Part shown: positions 47,294 to 57,573 of the stretch, piece by piece
Numbering within the stretch: position 1 is the first letter of the stretch
Layout: the number at the start of each line of letters is the position of its first letter
NCBI GenBank assembly: GCA_965262235.1
Contig: OZ253504.1
Span: 2,790,001-2,854,000 of the forward strand
Origin: CATQGW01 sp965262235
GTDB lineage: Bacteria > Chloroflexota > Dehalococcoidia > Bin125
Direction of reading: 5' to 3'
Length of the DNA: 64,000 nucleotides
Program-made: the position numbers and the translations under genes
The notes under the pieces: generated by a model
Told to the model about the DNA's origin: nothing
Seen by the model: the letters and a program-made list of their open reading frames with translations, nothing else
Database searches by the model: none

Positions 47294-48096
47294 GCGTCAG
47301 CTCCGTTCGGGTCGGCGCCGAGGGCAAGGGCGTTCCATGCGTCGTCGCCGGCCCCGACGCGGGCCTGGATCTGGATGTCACCCCAGTCGGCGTCCTGCTG
47401 GAGCTCAATGGCGCGGGCCTTGTGCAGTTCGAGCAGGGCAAGGAACGAGACGATCACGAAGCGCCGGGAGGTGGCGGCCTCGATCCAGCGGCGGAAGGAC
47501 ACGCTCGGAGCGGCGGCGAGGCGCTGTCGCAGGTCGGCGACGCGGTCGCGGACCGTGATCGGGTCGACCTCGAGGGCGGCGTCGTGGGCCTCCGACTGCT
47601 GACCGCGGCGTTGCTCGGCGCGTTCGACAGCCTCATGGGCGAGGCGCGTGAGCAGGTTGAGCGTGACGGCGTCGGGCAGGCCGATCGGCGGCGGGCGCTC
47701 GATGTCGGGTCGCGCGATCGGGGCGTAGGCGCGCAGCTGGGAGCGGTCGCGGTCGCCGAGCGTGGCGACGGCGTCGCGGTAGCGGCGGTACTCCTCGACC
47801 ATCGCGACGAGTTCGCTGGCGGCGTCATCGGCTTCGGAGGGCGCTTCGTCGGCCGGCGGCGGCACGATCTGGCGGGCCTTGATCAGGACGAGGCGACCGC
47901 CAATCTCAATGAACTCGGCGAGTTGGTCGGCGCGCAGCCCGTGCTCGGCGAGTTGGCCGAGTGGGGCGATCTGTTCGAGGTATTGGTCGGCGACGGCGGC
48001 GAGCGAGAGTTCGGAGATGTCGAGGCGGCGCCGTTCGATCAGCTCGAGCAGGAGCTGGAGGGGGCCTTCCCAGGTCGGCAGCTGGAGCTGTACCAC
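47287..48096 (-). CDS. scpA: Segregation and condensation protein A
   Basis: 269 aa from the GTG at 48096, where the kleisin N-terminus begins (VVQLQLPTWEGPLQLLLELI) and TGAGG lies upstream; it starts 11 bp after the leuS stop. The longer frame upstream is the shadow of leuS. ScpA bridges the SMC heads in chromosome condensation. The middle is acidic linker (~120-150), and the C-terminal winged helix ends SFLALLELHKARAIEL. No scpB is adjacent, although the two are often neighbours. Confidence 0.9.
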   Translation of the reverse strand: MVQLQLPTWEGPLQLLLELIERRRLDISELSLAAVADQYLEQIAPLGQLAEHGLRADQLAEFIEIGGRLVLIKARQIVPPPADEAPSEADDAASELVAMVEEYRRYRDAVATLGDRDRSQLRAYAPIARPDIERPPPIGLPDAVTLNLLTRLAHEAVERAEQRRGQQSEAHDAALEVDPITVRDRVADLRQRLAAAPSVSFRRWIEAATSRRFVIVSFLALLELHKARAIELQQDADWGDIQIQARVGAGDDAWNALALGADPNGADAW

Positions 48097-48107
48097 GCGT
48101 CTCGGCC

Positions 48108-50615
<2,508 letters not shown>

Positions 50616-50669
50616 GGCGTGATTCCTCGCGGCGTCTTCGTGGTCTGGCGGAACCGGGATTCGGGAATG

Positions 50670-50687
50670 AGTATACGTGGGTATCCT
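50670..50687. promoter_or_regulatory. Overlapping divergent -10 elements between leuS and purE
   Basis: On the minus strand TATACT (50675-50670) is a 5/6 -10 match for leuS. On the plus strand TATCCT (50682-50687) with TTCGGG 16 bp upstream is a weaker candidate for purE. The 139-bp gap holds no gene, and no T-box features were recognised for leuS. Confidence 0.3.
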
Positions 50688-50754
50688 GCCGCAACACCGC
50701 GAGCCGGACGTGATCGCGGCGGCGCGGCGCGGCCGGACTGAGAGGAAGTGAGTC

Positions 50755-51291
50755 GTGGCTGACGGTGTGACCGATGGTGTGACCGATGGCGTGACGGATC
50801 GCGTGGTCGTCGGCGTGATGATGGGATCGCACTCGGATTGGGAGACGATGCGTCACGCGGCGTCGACGCTGGAGGAGCTGGGGATTTCCTGGGAAGCGCG
50901 GGTGCTCTCGGCGCACCGGACGCCGGACGAGACGGCGGCGTACGCGGCGCAGGCGGCGGGGCGCGGGATCCAGGTGCTGATTGCTGCGGCGGGCGGGGCG
51001 GCGGCGCTGCCGGGCGCGGTGGCGGCGAAGACGGACCTGCCGGTGATCGGCGTGCCGATGAAGGGCTGGGCGACGGACGGCATGGATTCGCTGCTCTCGA
51101 TGGTGCAGATGCCGCGTGGGGTGCCGGTGGGGACGGTGGCGATCGGTCGGGCCGGGGCGGTCAACTCGGCGTTGCTGGCGGCGCGGATTCTGGCGTTGAG
51201 CGACGCTGGGGTGGCCGAACGGGTGGCGGCGTATCGCGAGGCGCGGGCGCGTGAGGCGCTCGAGGCGCCGCATCCGACGCTGGAGGGCTGA
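50755..51291 (+). CDS. purE: N5-carboxyaminoimidazole ribonucleotide mutase
   Basis: 178 aa, GTG start. Catalyses N5-CAIR to CAIR in purine synthesis, or direct AIR carboxylation in the class II form. The core is typical: VVVGVMMGSHSDWETM, VLSAHRTPDETAAY, AAAGGAAALPGAVAAKT, and PMKGWATDGMDSLLSMVQMP. The first 14 residues (DGVTDGVTDGVTD) come from a 12-bp tandem repeat and are not part of the family. No purK is adjacent. Head of the purE-def-cca-yajC-secDF run. Confidence 0.95.
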   Translation: MADGVTDGVTDGVTDRVVVGVMMGSHSDWETMRHAASTLEELGISWEARVLSAHRTPDETAAYAAQAAGRGIQVLIAAAGGAAALPGAVAAKTDLPVIGVPMKGWATDGMDSLLSMVQMPRGVPVGTVAIGRAGAVNSALLAARILALSDAGVAERVAAYREARAREALEAPHPTLEG

Positions 51292-51292
51292 G

Positions 51293-51814
51293 ATGGCGAT
51301 TCACCCGATCACGACGTTGCCGGCGGATACGGCCGTGCTCCGCGCGCCGGCGCGGAAGGTGCGGCTGTTCGATGCGCGCCTGCGTGAGCTGGTCGCGGAC
51401 ATGCTGGACTCGATGTACGCGGCGAACGGGGTCGGGATCGCGGCGCCGCAGATCGGCGTCGGCTGGCGGGTGGTCGTGATTGGGATGCCGGGCAAGCGGC
51501 CGTTCGTGATGGTCAATCCCGAGGTGGTGAAGCGCTGGGGCGAGCGCAGCCTCACGGAGGGCTGCCTGAGCGTGCCGGGCTGGCGCGGGCGGGTGACGCG
51601 CTCGACGCGGGTGCTGGCGAAGGCGCAGGACTTGCAGGGGCGCGAGATGCGGATCCGGGCGGAGGACGATCTGCTGGCGCAATGTCTGGAGCATGAGATC
51701 GATCACGTCAACGGGCGAGTCTACATCGACCACGTGGAGACGCCGGATGAGCTGTGGAGGCTCGATGAGCCCATGCCTGACGAGGCTGATGACGAGGCTG
51801 ATGACGCGGATTGA
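51293..51814 (+). CDS. def: Peptide deformylase
   Basis: 173 aa from the ATG one base after the purE stop, with GGAGGG 5 nt upstream. Removes formyl groups from nascent N-terminal methionine. All three metal-site motifs are intact: GVGIAAPQIG, EGCLSVP and HEIDH. The acidic C-terminus (PDEADDEADDAD) is encoded by a 12-bp repeat which also contains the start codon of the next gene. Confidence 0.95.
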   Translation: MAIHPITTLPADTAVLRAPARKVRLFDARLRELVADMLDSMYAANGVGIAAPQIGVGWRVVVIGMPGKRPFVMVNPEVVKRWGERSLTEGCLSVPGWRGRVTRSTRVLAKAQDLQGREMRIRAEDDLLAQCLEHEIDHVNGRVYIDHVETPDELWRLDEPMPDEADDEADDAD

Positions 51815-53297
51815 GGCTTCTCTGAGGCGTCTTGCGGCCGATCTGGGGGGCGAAGCGCACGTGGTTGGTGGCGCCGTGCGGGATCGGCTGCTGGGGATTG
51901 CTGTGGATGAAGTGGACATCGTTGTGGATGAGGCGGAGCGGTGGGCACAGGCGGCTGCTGAACGGTTGGGTGTGCGGGCGGCGCGGATTGGGCGCGGGCC
52001 GGAGGTCTGGCGGTTGGCTGTGGACGGCGGAACGGTGGATGTGGTTGAGCGGGTCGGCAGCCTGCGTGCGAATCTGCTGCGCCGGGATTTCACAGTGAAC
52101 GCGATGGCCGTGGGGCTGCCGGCGTACGTCGCGGGGGCTCTCGTGGCGGTTGTGGATCCGCTGGGTGGGCGCGCCGACCTGGAGCATCGCCGCTTGCGGA
52201 TGTGCTCAGACAGCGCGATCGCCGATGACCCGGTGCGGGCGCTGCGGGGGATTCGGCTGGAGGCGACGCTGGGGCTGCGGATGACGGCCGAGACGGAGGC
52301 CGCGGTTCGGGCGGGCGCGCAGGGACTCGAGGCGGTGGCGGCGGAGCGGGTCTGGCTGGAGCTGGAGCGGGTCTTCTTGCACGAGCGCTCGTCGTCGTCG
52401 GTGCGGCGGATGGAGGCGCTCGGTGTGCTGGATGTGATCGTGCCCGAGATGGCGGTGTGTCGCGGGGTGGATCAGCGGCCTGTGCATCGGCGCGACGTGC
52501 TGGGGCATCAGCTCGATGCGCTCGAGTGGATCGATGCGCTGATTTCGCTCGATCGTCCGCCGGATGCGGTGGCGGGGGAGCTCTGGTCGGCGCTGTGGCG
52601 AACTGATGCGTTCGAGCGGGGTGATGAGTTGCGCGCCGAGCTGTGGGAGCGGCAACTGGTGCTGCGCGTCGCGACGCTCTTGCACGACGTGGGCAAGCCG
52701 GCGACGCGGCGGGTCGATCCGGATGGGCGGACGCGCTTCTTCGGGCACTCGGAGCTGGGCGCGGAGCTGGTTGGGCAGCGTCTGACGGCGCTACGCGCGC
52801 CGCGGGCGGTGATCGATCCGGTCGCGACGCTGGTGCTGCAGCACCTGAGACCGGGTCAGGTGGCTGCGCCGGGGCGTGCGCCGACGGCTCGCGCGCTGCA
52901 TCGGTTTCACGTGGCGCTTGGCGAGCTCGCTGCGCCGTTGTGCTTGCTGTTTCTGGCGGACAGTCTGGCGACGGTCGGGGCGGAGGCGCTGGCGCCGCGC
53001 TGGCCGGCGTATGTCGCGCACGTGGCGGCGATTGTGAGCGGCTGGGACCGCGATTCGGGGCGTCGCGTTCCGTCACGCTCGCACGTGTTGAACGGGCACG
53101 CGATTATGGAAGCGACGGGGCTGCGTCCCGGTCCGCTGGTCGGAGCGATCCGGGCGGCAGTGGAGGAGGCGGCCGCGGTGGGCGAGATTGCGACGACCGA
53201 GGAGGCGCGGGCGCTTGCGATTCGTCTTGTTCGCGCTGCCGCGCGCGGGGATCCGCGTGTTGCTGTGGATTGTGGGGAAGGTGTGGAGGATGACTGA
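51801..53297 (+). CDS. cca: CCA-adding/poly(A) polymerase-family nucleotidyltransferase with HD domain
   Basis: 498 aa from the ATG at 51801; ATGs at 51789 and 51765 are also in frame. The polymerase beta-type head has GGAVRDRLLG and the paired acids in VDEVDIVV, followed by RRDFTVNAMAVGL and DDPVRALRGIRLEATL for the tRNA nucleotidyltransferase class. The C-terminal half carries an HD motif (LLHDVGKP), as in the E. coli-type enzymes. It most likely completes or repairs tRNA 3' ends; poly(A) polymerase is the alternative. It overlaps def by 14 bp and yajC by 8 bp. Confidence 0.9.
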   Translation: MTRIEASLRRLAADLGGEAHVVGGAVRDRLLGIAVDEVDIVVDEAERWAQAAAERLGVRAARIGRGPEVWRLAVDGGTVDVVERVGSLRANLLRRDFTVNAMAVGLPAYVAGALVAVVDPLGGRADLEHRRLRMCSDSAIADDPVRALRGIRLEATLGLRMTAETEAAVRAGAQGLEAVAAERVWLELERVFLHERSSSSVRRMEALGVLDVIVPEMAVCRGVDQRPVHRRDVLGHQLDALEWIDALISLDRPPDAVAGELWSALWRTDAFERGDELRAELWERQLVLRVATLLHDVGKPATRRVDPDGRTRFFGHSELGAELVGQRLTALRAPRAVIDPVATLVLQHLRPGQVAAPGRAPTARALHRFHVALGELAAPLCLLFLADSLATVGAEALAPRWPAYVAHVAAIVSGWDRDSGRRVPSRSHVLNGHAIMEATGLRPGPLVGAIRAAVEEAAAVGEIATTEEARALAIRLVRAAARGDPRVAVDCGEGVEDD

Positions 53298-53616
53298 GGT
53301 TTTGCTGATCACGGCGTTGGTGGTGGCGGCGTTCTATCTGTTTTTCATTCGGCCGACTCGCTCGGAGGAGCGTCGGAGGCAGCGCGATCTGAATGACCTA
53401 CGCGTGGGTGACACGGTGCTGACGCGAGGGGGCCTGATCGCGGAAGTGGCGGGGGTTGAGACTCCCGAGGACGCCCCGATGGTCGTGGTGCTGCGCCTGG
53501 CTGAAGGCGTGGAGGTGCGGGCGCGGACATCGGCCGTCGCGGAGCGTCTCTCGATGGGTGATGAGGAGGACGACGGCGATGAAGACGGGGAGTGGGAGGA
53601 CGACGCGGAGCGGTGA
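53290..53616 (+). CDS. yajC: Preprotein translocase accessory subunit YajC
   Basis: 108 aa from the ATG at 53290, inside the end of the cca gene. One N-terminal membrane helix (VLLITALVVAAFYLFFI) followed by RPTRSEERRRQRDLNDLRVGD, the usual YajC start, and a small cytosolic domain. The acidic tail (GDEEDDGDEDGEWEDD) is longer than usual. Precedes secD and secF, its usual partners. A 106-bp gap before secD holds no gene. Confidence 0.92.
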   Translation: MTEVLLITALVVAAFYLFFIRPTRSEERRRQRDLNDLRVGDTVLTRGGLIAEVAGVETPEDAPMVVVLRLAEGVEVRARTSAVAERLSMGDEEDDGDEDGEWEDDAER

Positions 53617-53722
53617 TTAGAACTGAAGTCGTGCGTATGCTGGGCAAGCGCCCGCGCGGAACGGGCGGAAGTCCGCCGCGGCTGCGCTGTGGTGGTGTCT
53701 GCGCGAGGCGAACGCTGCAACC

Positions 53723-55459
53723 GTGAGACGGTTCCGCTTCCGCGACGCGTACATCTTCGCGCTGATCGTCATTCTGGGCGCGTTCGCGATCGCCGCGGCG
53801 TGGCCGGGCAACCCGGACAAGTATCTGCCGGATTTCGTGCCGTGGCCGTCGGGCGGCGGGGTCTCGGTTGGCAGCTTCGAGCGCACTGAGTTTCGTCTGG
53901 GCCTGGACCTGGCAGGCGGGGTGTCGGTGACCCTGGAGGTCGCGGGCGAGGCGGCGGCGGTGCGGCGCGGGGAATCGCTGAACGCGTTCCTCGAGCGCGA
54001 AGGCGTATCGCGTGACGTGGTGCTGGAGCTCAACCCTGCGCTGGGCGAACTGGATCGCGAGGAGGATGATCAGCCGCTGCCGGCGGGGATCACGACGATC
54101 GTGCTGCCGCTCGATGTGGACGATGCGACGCTGGCGGAGGCGGTTGAGGAGTCGCGGCGGATCATCGAGGAGCGGGTCAGCGGATTCGGCGTGTCGGAGG
54201 CGGAGGTGACGCTGGTCGGCGATAACCGGATCAACGCTCAGATTCCCGGAGTGGATGCGGACGACGCGTCGGGACTGGTGGGCTCGACGGCGCTGTTGGA
54301 GTTTCGCGAGATCGACCCGATTCAGCGCTTCGCGCCGGCCCCGCTGACGCGGGCGGAGATCAACGACGCGATCGACGATGTTTGGATGAGTTCGGTTCGC
54401 GAGTCGCCGGCGCTGTTCAGATCGCGCTCGCGGCCGTATTTCATCCCCGAGGCGGACGAGGACGTGATCGTCGAGAACGGGGCGCGCTGGATTCCCGCGA
54501 TGGGGTTCACTGATGACGGCGATTCGGTGCAGTTGACCGGACGGCATCTGCTCGGCAACTCAATCACGCGGACGTTGGACCAATCGGCGGAGCCGGCGCT
54601 GTCGTTCGAGTTCGACGACGAGGGCGCGTGGCTGATGGAGCAGATCACGCGGCGTCTGGCGCCGTCGCAGGATCCGCTGGGGATCTTTGTCGACGGGGAG
54701 CTGATCAGCAGCCCGCGGGTGAACGCGGTGATCGGATCGTCGGGGATCATCAACGGGTTGTCGGACGAGGACGCGATCCGACTGCGGCGCCAGCTGCGCG
54801 CCGGTGCGCTGCCGATCAATCTGCGGGTGCTGCAGAACACGGAGGTCGCGGCGACGCTGGGCGCGGACTCGGTGGTCGACACCGTGCAGGCGGGGGTGGT
54901 CGCGTTCGTGGCGATCATTGTGTTCATGATCATCTACTACCGCTTGCCGGGCTTGCTGGCGGCGCTGTCGCTGATCGTCTACGCGGCGGCGATCATGGCG
55001 ACGTTCAAGCTGGTGCCGATCACGCTGACGCTGGCGGGGATTGCGGGGCTGGTCCTGTCGATCGGCTTCGCGGTCGACGGCAATGTGCTGGTCTTCGAGC
55101 GTCTCAAGGAGGAGCTGCGTCTGGGTCGGAGCCTGAATGGGGCGGTCGAGACGGCGTGGGCGCGGGCCTGGCCGGCGATTCGCGATGCGAACATCTCGAC
55201 GATCATCACCGTGGTGATCCTCTGGCTGTTCGCCGATGCGCTGAATCAGAACCTGATCAAGTCGTTCGCGCTGGCGCTGCTGGTGGGCACGGGCTTCAGC
55301 TTCGTGACGGTGATGACGGTGACGCGGACGTTCATGAATCTGACGGTGAGCTCGGGCTGGGTGCGCGGCTCGCGGCTGTTCGGGGTGCGCGAGCTGGTCG
55401 TCATCGATGAACCGCGCTCCGGACGCTCCGGGGACCGATCGGCGGATTCGAATGATTGA
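53723..55459 (+). CDS. secD: Protein translocase subunit SecD
   Basis: 578 aa, GTG start. One N-terminal membrane helix, then the RLGLDLAGGVSVTLE motif, a large extracytoplasmic part (~60-370) and five membrane helices. The D4/D5-type conserved regions (IQTD-like GISTRP area replaced by GLSDEDAIRLRRQLRAGALP) and AGIAGLVLSIGFAVDGNVLVFERLKEE are recognisable. It uses the proton gradient to pull secreted proteins out of SecYEG. Overlaps secF. Confidence 0.95.
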   Translation: MRRFRFRDAYIFALIVILGAFAIAAAWPGNPDKYLPDFVPWPSGGGVSVGSFERTEFRLGLDLAGGVSVTLEVAGEAAAVRRGESLNAFLEREGVSRDVVLELNPALGELDREEDDQPLPAGITTIVLPLDVDDATLAEAVEESRRIIEERVSGFGVSEAEVTLVGDNRINAQIPGVDADDASGLVGSTALLEFREIDPIQRFAPAPLTRAEINDAIDDVWMSSVRESPALFRSRSRPYFIPEADEDVIVENGARWIPAMGFTDDGDSVQLTGRHLLGNSITRTLDQSAEPALSFEFDDEGAWLMEQITRRLAPSQDPLGIFVDGELISSPRVNAVIGSSGIINGLSDEDAIRLRRQLRAGALPINLRVLQNTEVAATLGADSVVDTVQAGVVAFVAIIVFMIIYYRLPGLLAALSLIVYAAAIMATFKLVPITLTLAGIAGLVLSIGFAVDGNVLVFERLKEELRLGRSLNGAVETAWARAWPAIRDANISTIITVVILWLFADALNQNLIKSFALALLVGTGFSFVTVMTVTRTFMNLTVSSGWVRGSRLFGVRELVVIDEPRSGRSGDRSADSND

Positions 55460-56651
55460 TTTCATCGGTCGTCGGCGGATCTATGCGGTCGTGTCGCTGC
55501 TGATGCTGACGCCGGCGCTGATCGGTCTGGCGATCTGGCAGTTCGAGGCGGGGCTGGACTTCGCGGGCGGCTTGGAGTCGGAGGTTCGCTTCCTGCGCGA
55601 TGTCGGGCTGCCCGAGATCGAGGACGCGCTGGACGGCGCGGAGCTGGCCGACGGCGTGACGGTGGACGCGTCGGAGGGCGACGAAGGCACGTTCGTGTTG
55701 GAGACATCGCTGCTGACGCCGGACGTCGCGCTGGCGCGCGAGTCGGCGAATGCGGTGATCGATGGGGTGGTGGCCGAGCTCGGTTCGGTGGTGCTGGTGG
55801 ACGCGTCGGTTGCGCCGGATTCAGCGCGATATGAGTTCTGGATGGCGTCCGCGGCGACGCAGGACGAGGTGCGGGCGGCGCTGGAGACGGTGGACCTGGG
55901 CGGGGCGCGGATTCAGGAGACGGCGGACTCGGCGTTCCGGATTCGCGTTGAGCAGCCGCCGGACGGTGATCTGGAGCGCCTGCGGCAGCGAATCAACGGC
56001 GCGTTGCGCGCGGAGGTCGGGCCGATTGTCGTGTTGCAGTCGTCGTCGGTTTCAGGCGTGCTGTCGGTGGAGATTGCGCGCGACGCGGGGGTGGCGTTGG
56101 CGGTCGCCGCGGTGGCGATTCTGATCTACATCTCGATCGCGTTCCGGCGGCTGCCGAATCCGGTGCTGTACGGGGCGGCGGCGATCGTGGCGTTGCTGCA
56201 CGACATCACGCTGGTGGCGGGCGCGTTCGCGATCGGCGGGCAGATCGCCGGGCTGGAGGTGAATGCGATGTTCATCACGGCGTTGCTGGCGATCATCGGG
56301 TACAGCGTGAACGACACGATCGTGGTCTTCGACCGGATTCGCGAGAATCTGCTGCTCGACCCGCGCGAGGATTTCCGGCGCGTCGTGAACGCGGCGATCA
56401 CGCAGTCGTTGGGGCGCTCGCTGAATACGTCGATCACAGTGGTGCTGGCGTTGATGGCGCTGCTCCTCATCGGCGGGGTAACGGTGCGGCCGTTTGTGAT
56501 CGTGCTGCTGATCGGCACGGTGGCGGGCACGTATTCGTCGATTGCTGTGGCGTCGCAGCTGTTGGTGCTGTGGCAGGACGGCACGCTGCCGCGGATGCTG
56601 CGGATGGGCGGGGAGCGACGGGTGGTCCGGTCGGCGCCGCGCAGGACGTGA
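55452..56651 (+). CDS. secF: Protein translocase subunit SecF
   Basis: 399 aa from the ATG at 55452, giving an 8-bp overlap with secD and the usual N-terminus (MIDFIGRRRIYAVVSLLML); an ATG at 55407 would add 15 residues. The GLDFAGGLE motif, a ~100-residue extracytoplasmic part and the helix block ending GYSVNDTIVVFDRIREN are standard. Last gene of the run; the repeat block begins right after its stop. Confidence 0.95.
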   Translation: MIDFIGRRRIYAVVSLLMLTPALIGLAIWQFEAGLDFAGGLESEVRFLRDVGLPEIEDALDGAELADGVTVDASEGDEGTFVLETSLLTPDVALARESANAVIDGVVAELGSVVLVDASVAPDSARYEFWMASAATQDEVRAALETVDLGGARIQETADSAFRIRVEQPPDGDLERLRQRINGALRAEVGPIVVLQSSSVSGVLSVEIARDAGVALAVAAVAILIYISIAFRRLPNPVLYGAAAIVALLHDITLVAGAFAIGGQIAGLEVNAMFITALLAIIGYSVNDTIVVFDRIRENLLLDPREDFRRVVNAAITQSLGRSLNTSITVVLALMALLLIGGVTVRPFVIVLLIGTVAGTYSSIAVASQLLVLWQDGTLPRMLRMGGERRVVRSAPRRT

Positions 56652-56662
56652 GGCGGGGGGCG

Positions 56663-56744
56663 TCCGTCGTTTCTAGCCCCCGTGCGTCATTCATCGCTCT
56701 CATCCGTCATTTCTCGCCCTCACCCGTGATTCATCGCCCTCACC
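56663..56744. repeat. Left arm: four ~20-bp tandem units
   Basis: About four diverged copies of CCGTCATTCATCGCCCTCAC-type units run from the secF stop up to the left inverted repeat. They are the reverse-complement counterparts of the units in the right arm, so the two arms mirror each other about the central element. Confidence 0.7.
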
Positions 56745-56904
56745 CGTCATTCCTGCGAAGGCAGGAATCCAGGCGTGCAACGGCGATACCTACGCCCGCA
56801 ACATGTTCGACGGCGCTCCGACACCCACTTGCGAGGCCGTCAGGAGTTCGTCGCGCTAACGAAGCTGGGAGATCGCATGGATTCCTGCCTCCGCAGGAAT
56901 GACG
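56745..56904. mobile_element. MITE-like element with 27-bp terminal inverted repeats
   Basis: The ends at 56745-56771 and 56878-56904 are inverted copies matching at 26 of 27 positions. Each end is itself a small hairpin (TTCCTGC, 4-nt loop, GCAGGAA). The 106-bp centre has no gene. The size, ends and lack of coding content fit a non-autonomous miniature element or a REP-like palindrome. Similar TCATTCCTGCGRAGGCAGGAATCCA ends are a common intergenic sequence in environmental genomes. Confidence 0.65.
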
Positions 56905-57535
56905 GATGGGGATAAGAATGACGGATGGGGGTAGGGATGACGGATGGGGCTAGGGATGACGGATGGGGCGAGGAATGACGGATGGGGCGAGGGATGACGG
57001 ATGGGGGTAGGGATGACGGATGGGGGTAGGGATGACGGATGGGGATAGGGATGACGGATGGGGCGAGGGATGACGGATGGGGCGAGGGATGACGGATGGG
57101 GCGAGGAATGACGGATGGGGGTAGGGATGACGGATGGGGATAGGAATGACGGATGGGGATCGGAGTGGCGGATGGGGATCGGAATGGCGGATGGGGCGAG
57201 GAATGACGGATGGGGGCGAGGAATGACGGATGGGGCGAGGAATGACGGATGGGGGCGAGGAATGACGGATGGGGCGAGGAATGACGGATGGGGCGAAGAA
57301 TGACGGATGGGGGCGAGGAATGACGGATGGGGATGGGAATGACGGATGGGGATAGGAATGACGCATGAGGCGAGGAATGATGGATGGGGCGAGGAATGAC
57401 GGATGGGGATCGGAATGACGGATGGGGCGAGGAATGACGCATGAGGCGAGGAATGACGCATGAGGCGAGGAATGATGGATGGGGATTGGAATGACGGATG
57501 GGGATGGGAATGACGCATGAGGGCGAGGGATGACG
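56905..57535. repeat. Right arm: about 33 tandem ~19-20-bp units
   Basis: Units of the form GACGGATGGGG followed by a variable 4-6 bp and GRAT are repeated about 33 times with no spacer. Variants include GACGCATGAGG near the end (four or more copies) and TGGATG forms. The unit starts from the outer end of the right inverted repeat (GAATGACG), as if the tip of the mobile element had been amplified. Apparent proteins here (PHPSF/RPIRHS repeats) are artefacts. The ~40 bp to the selB stop hold nothing else. Confidence 0.85.
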
Positions 57536-57573
57536 GAAACGAGTCGGCGGGGAGAAGAGCGTGGCCGTGATGG

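Noticed and set aside
56840..57518. Open frames of 138-220 codons in the repeat block (PHPSFLAPSVIP-type proteins)
   Set aside because: They are translations of the ~20-bp tandem repeat in several frames; there is no ribosome site or non-repetitive content.
56905..57535. Possible CRISPR array
   Set aside because: Units of 19-20 bp follow one another with no unique spacers, and no cas gene is present.
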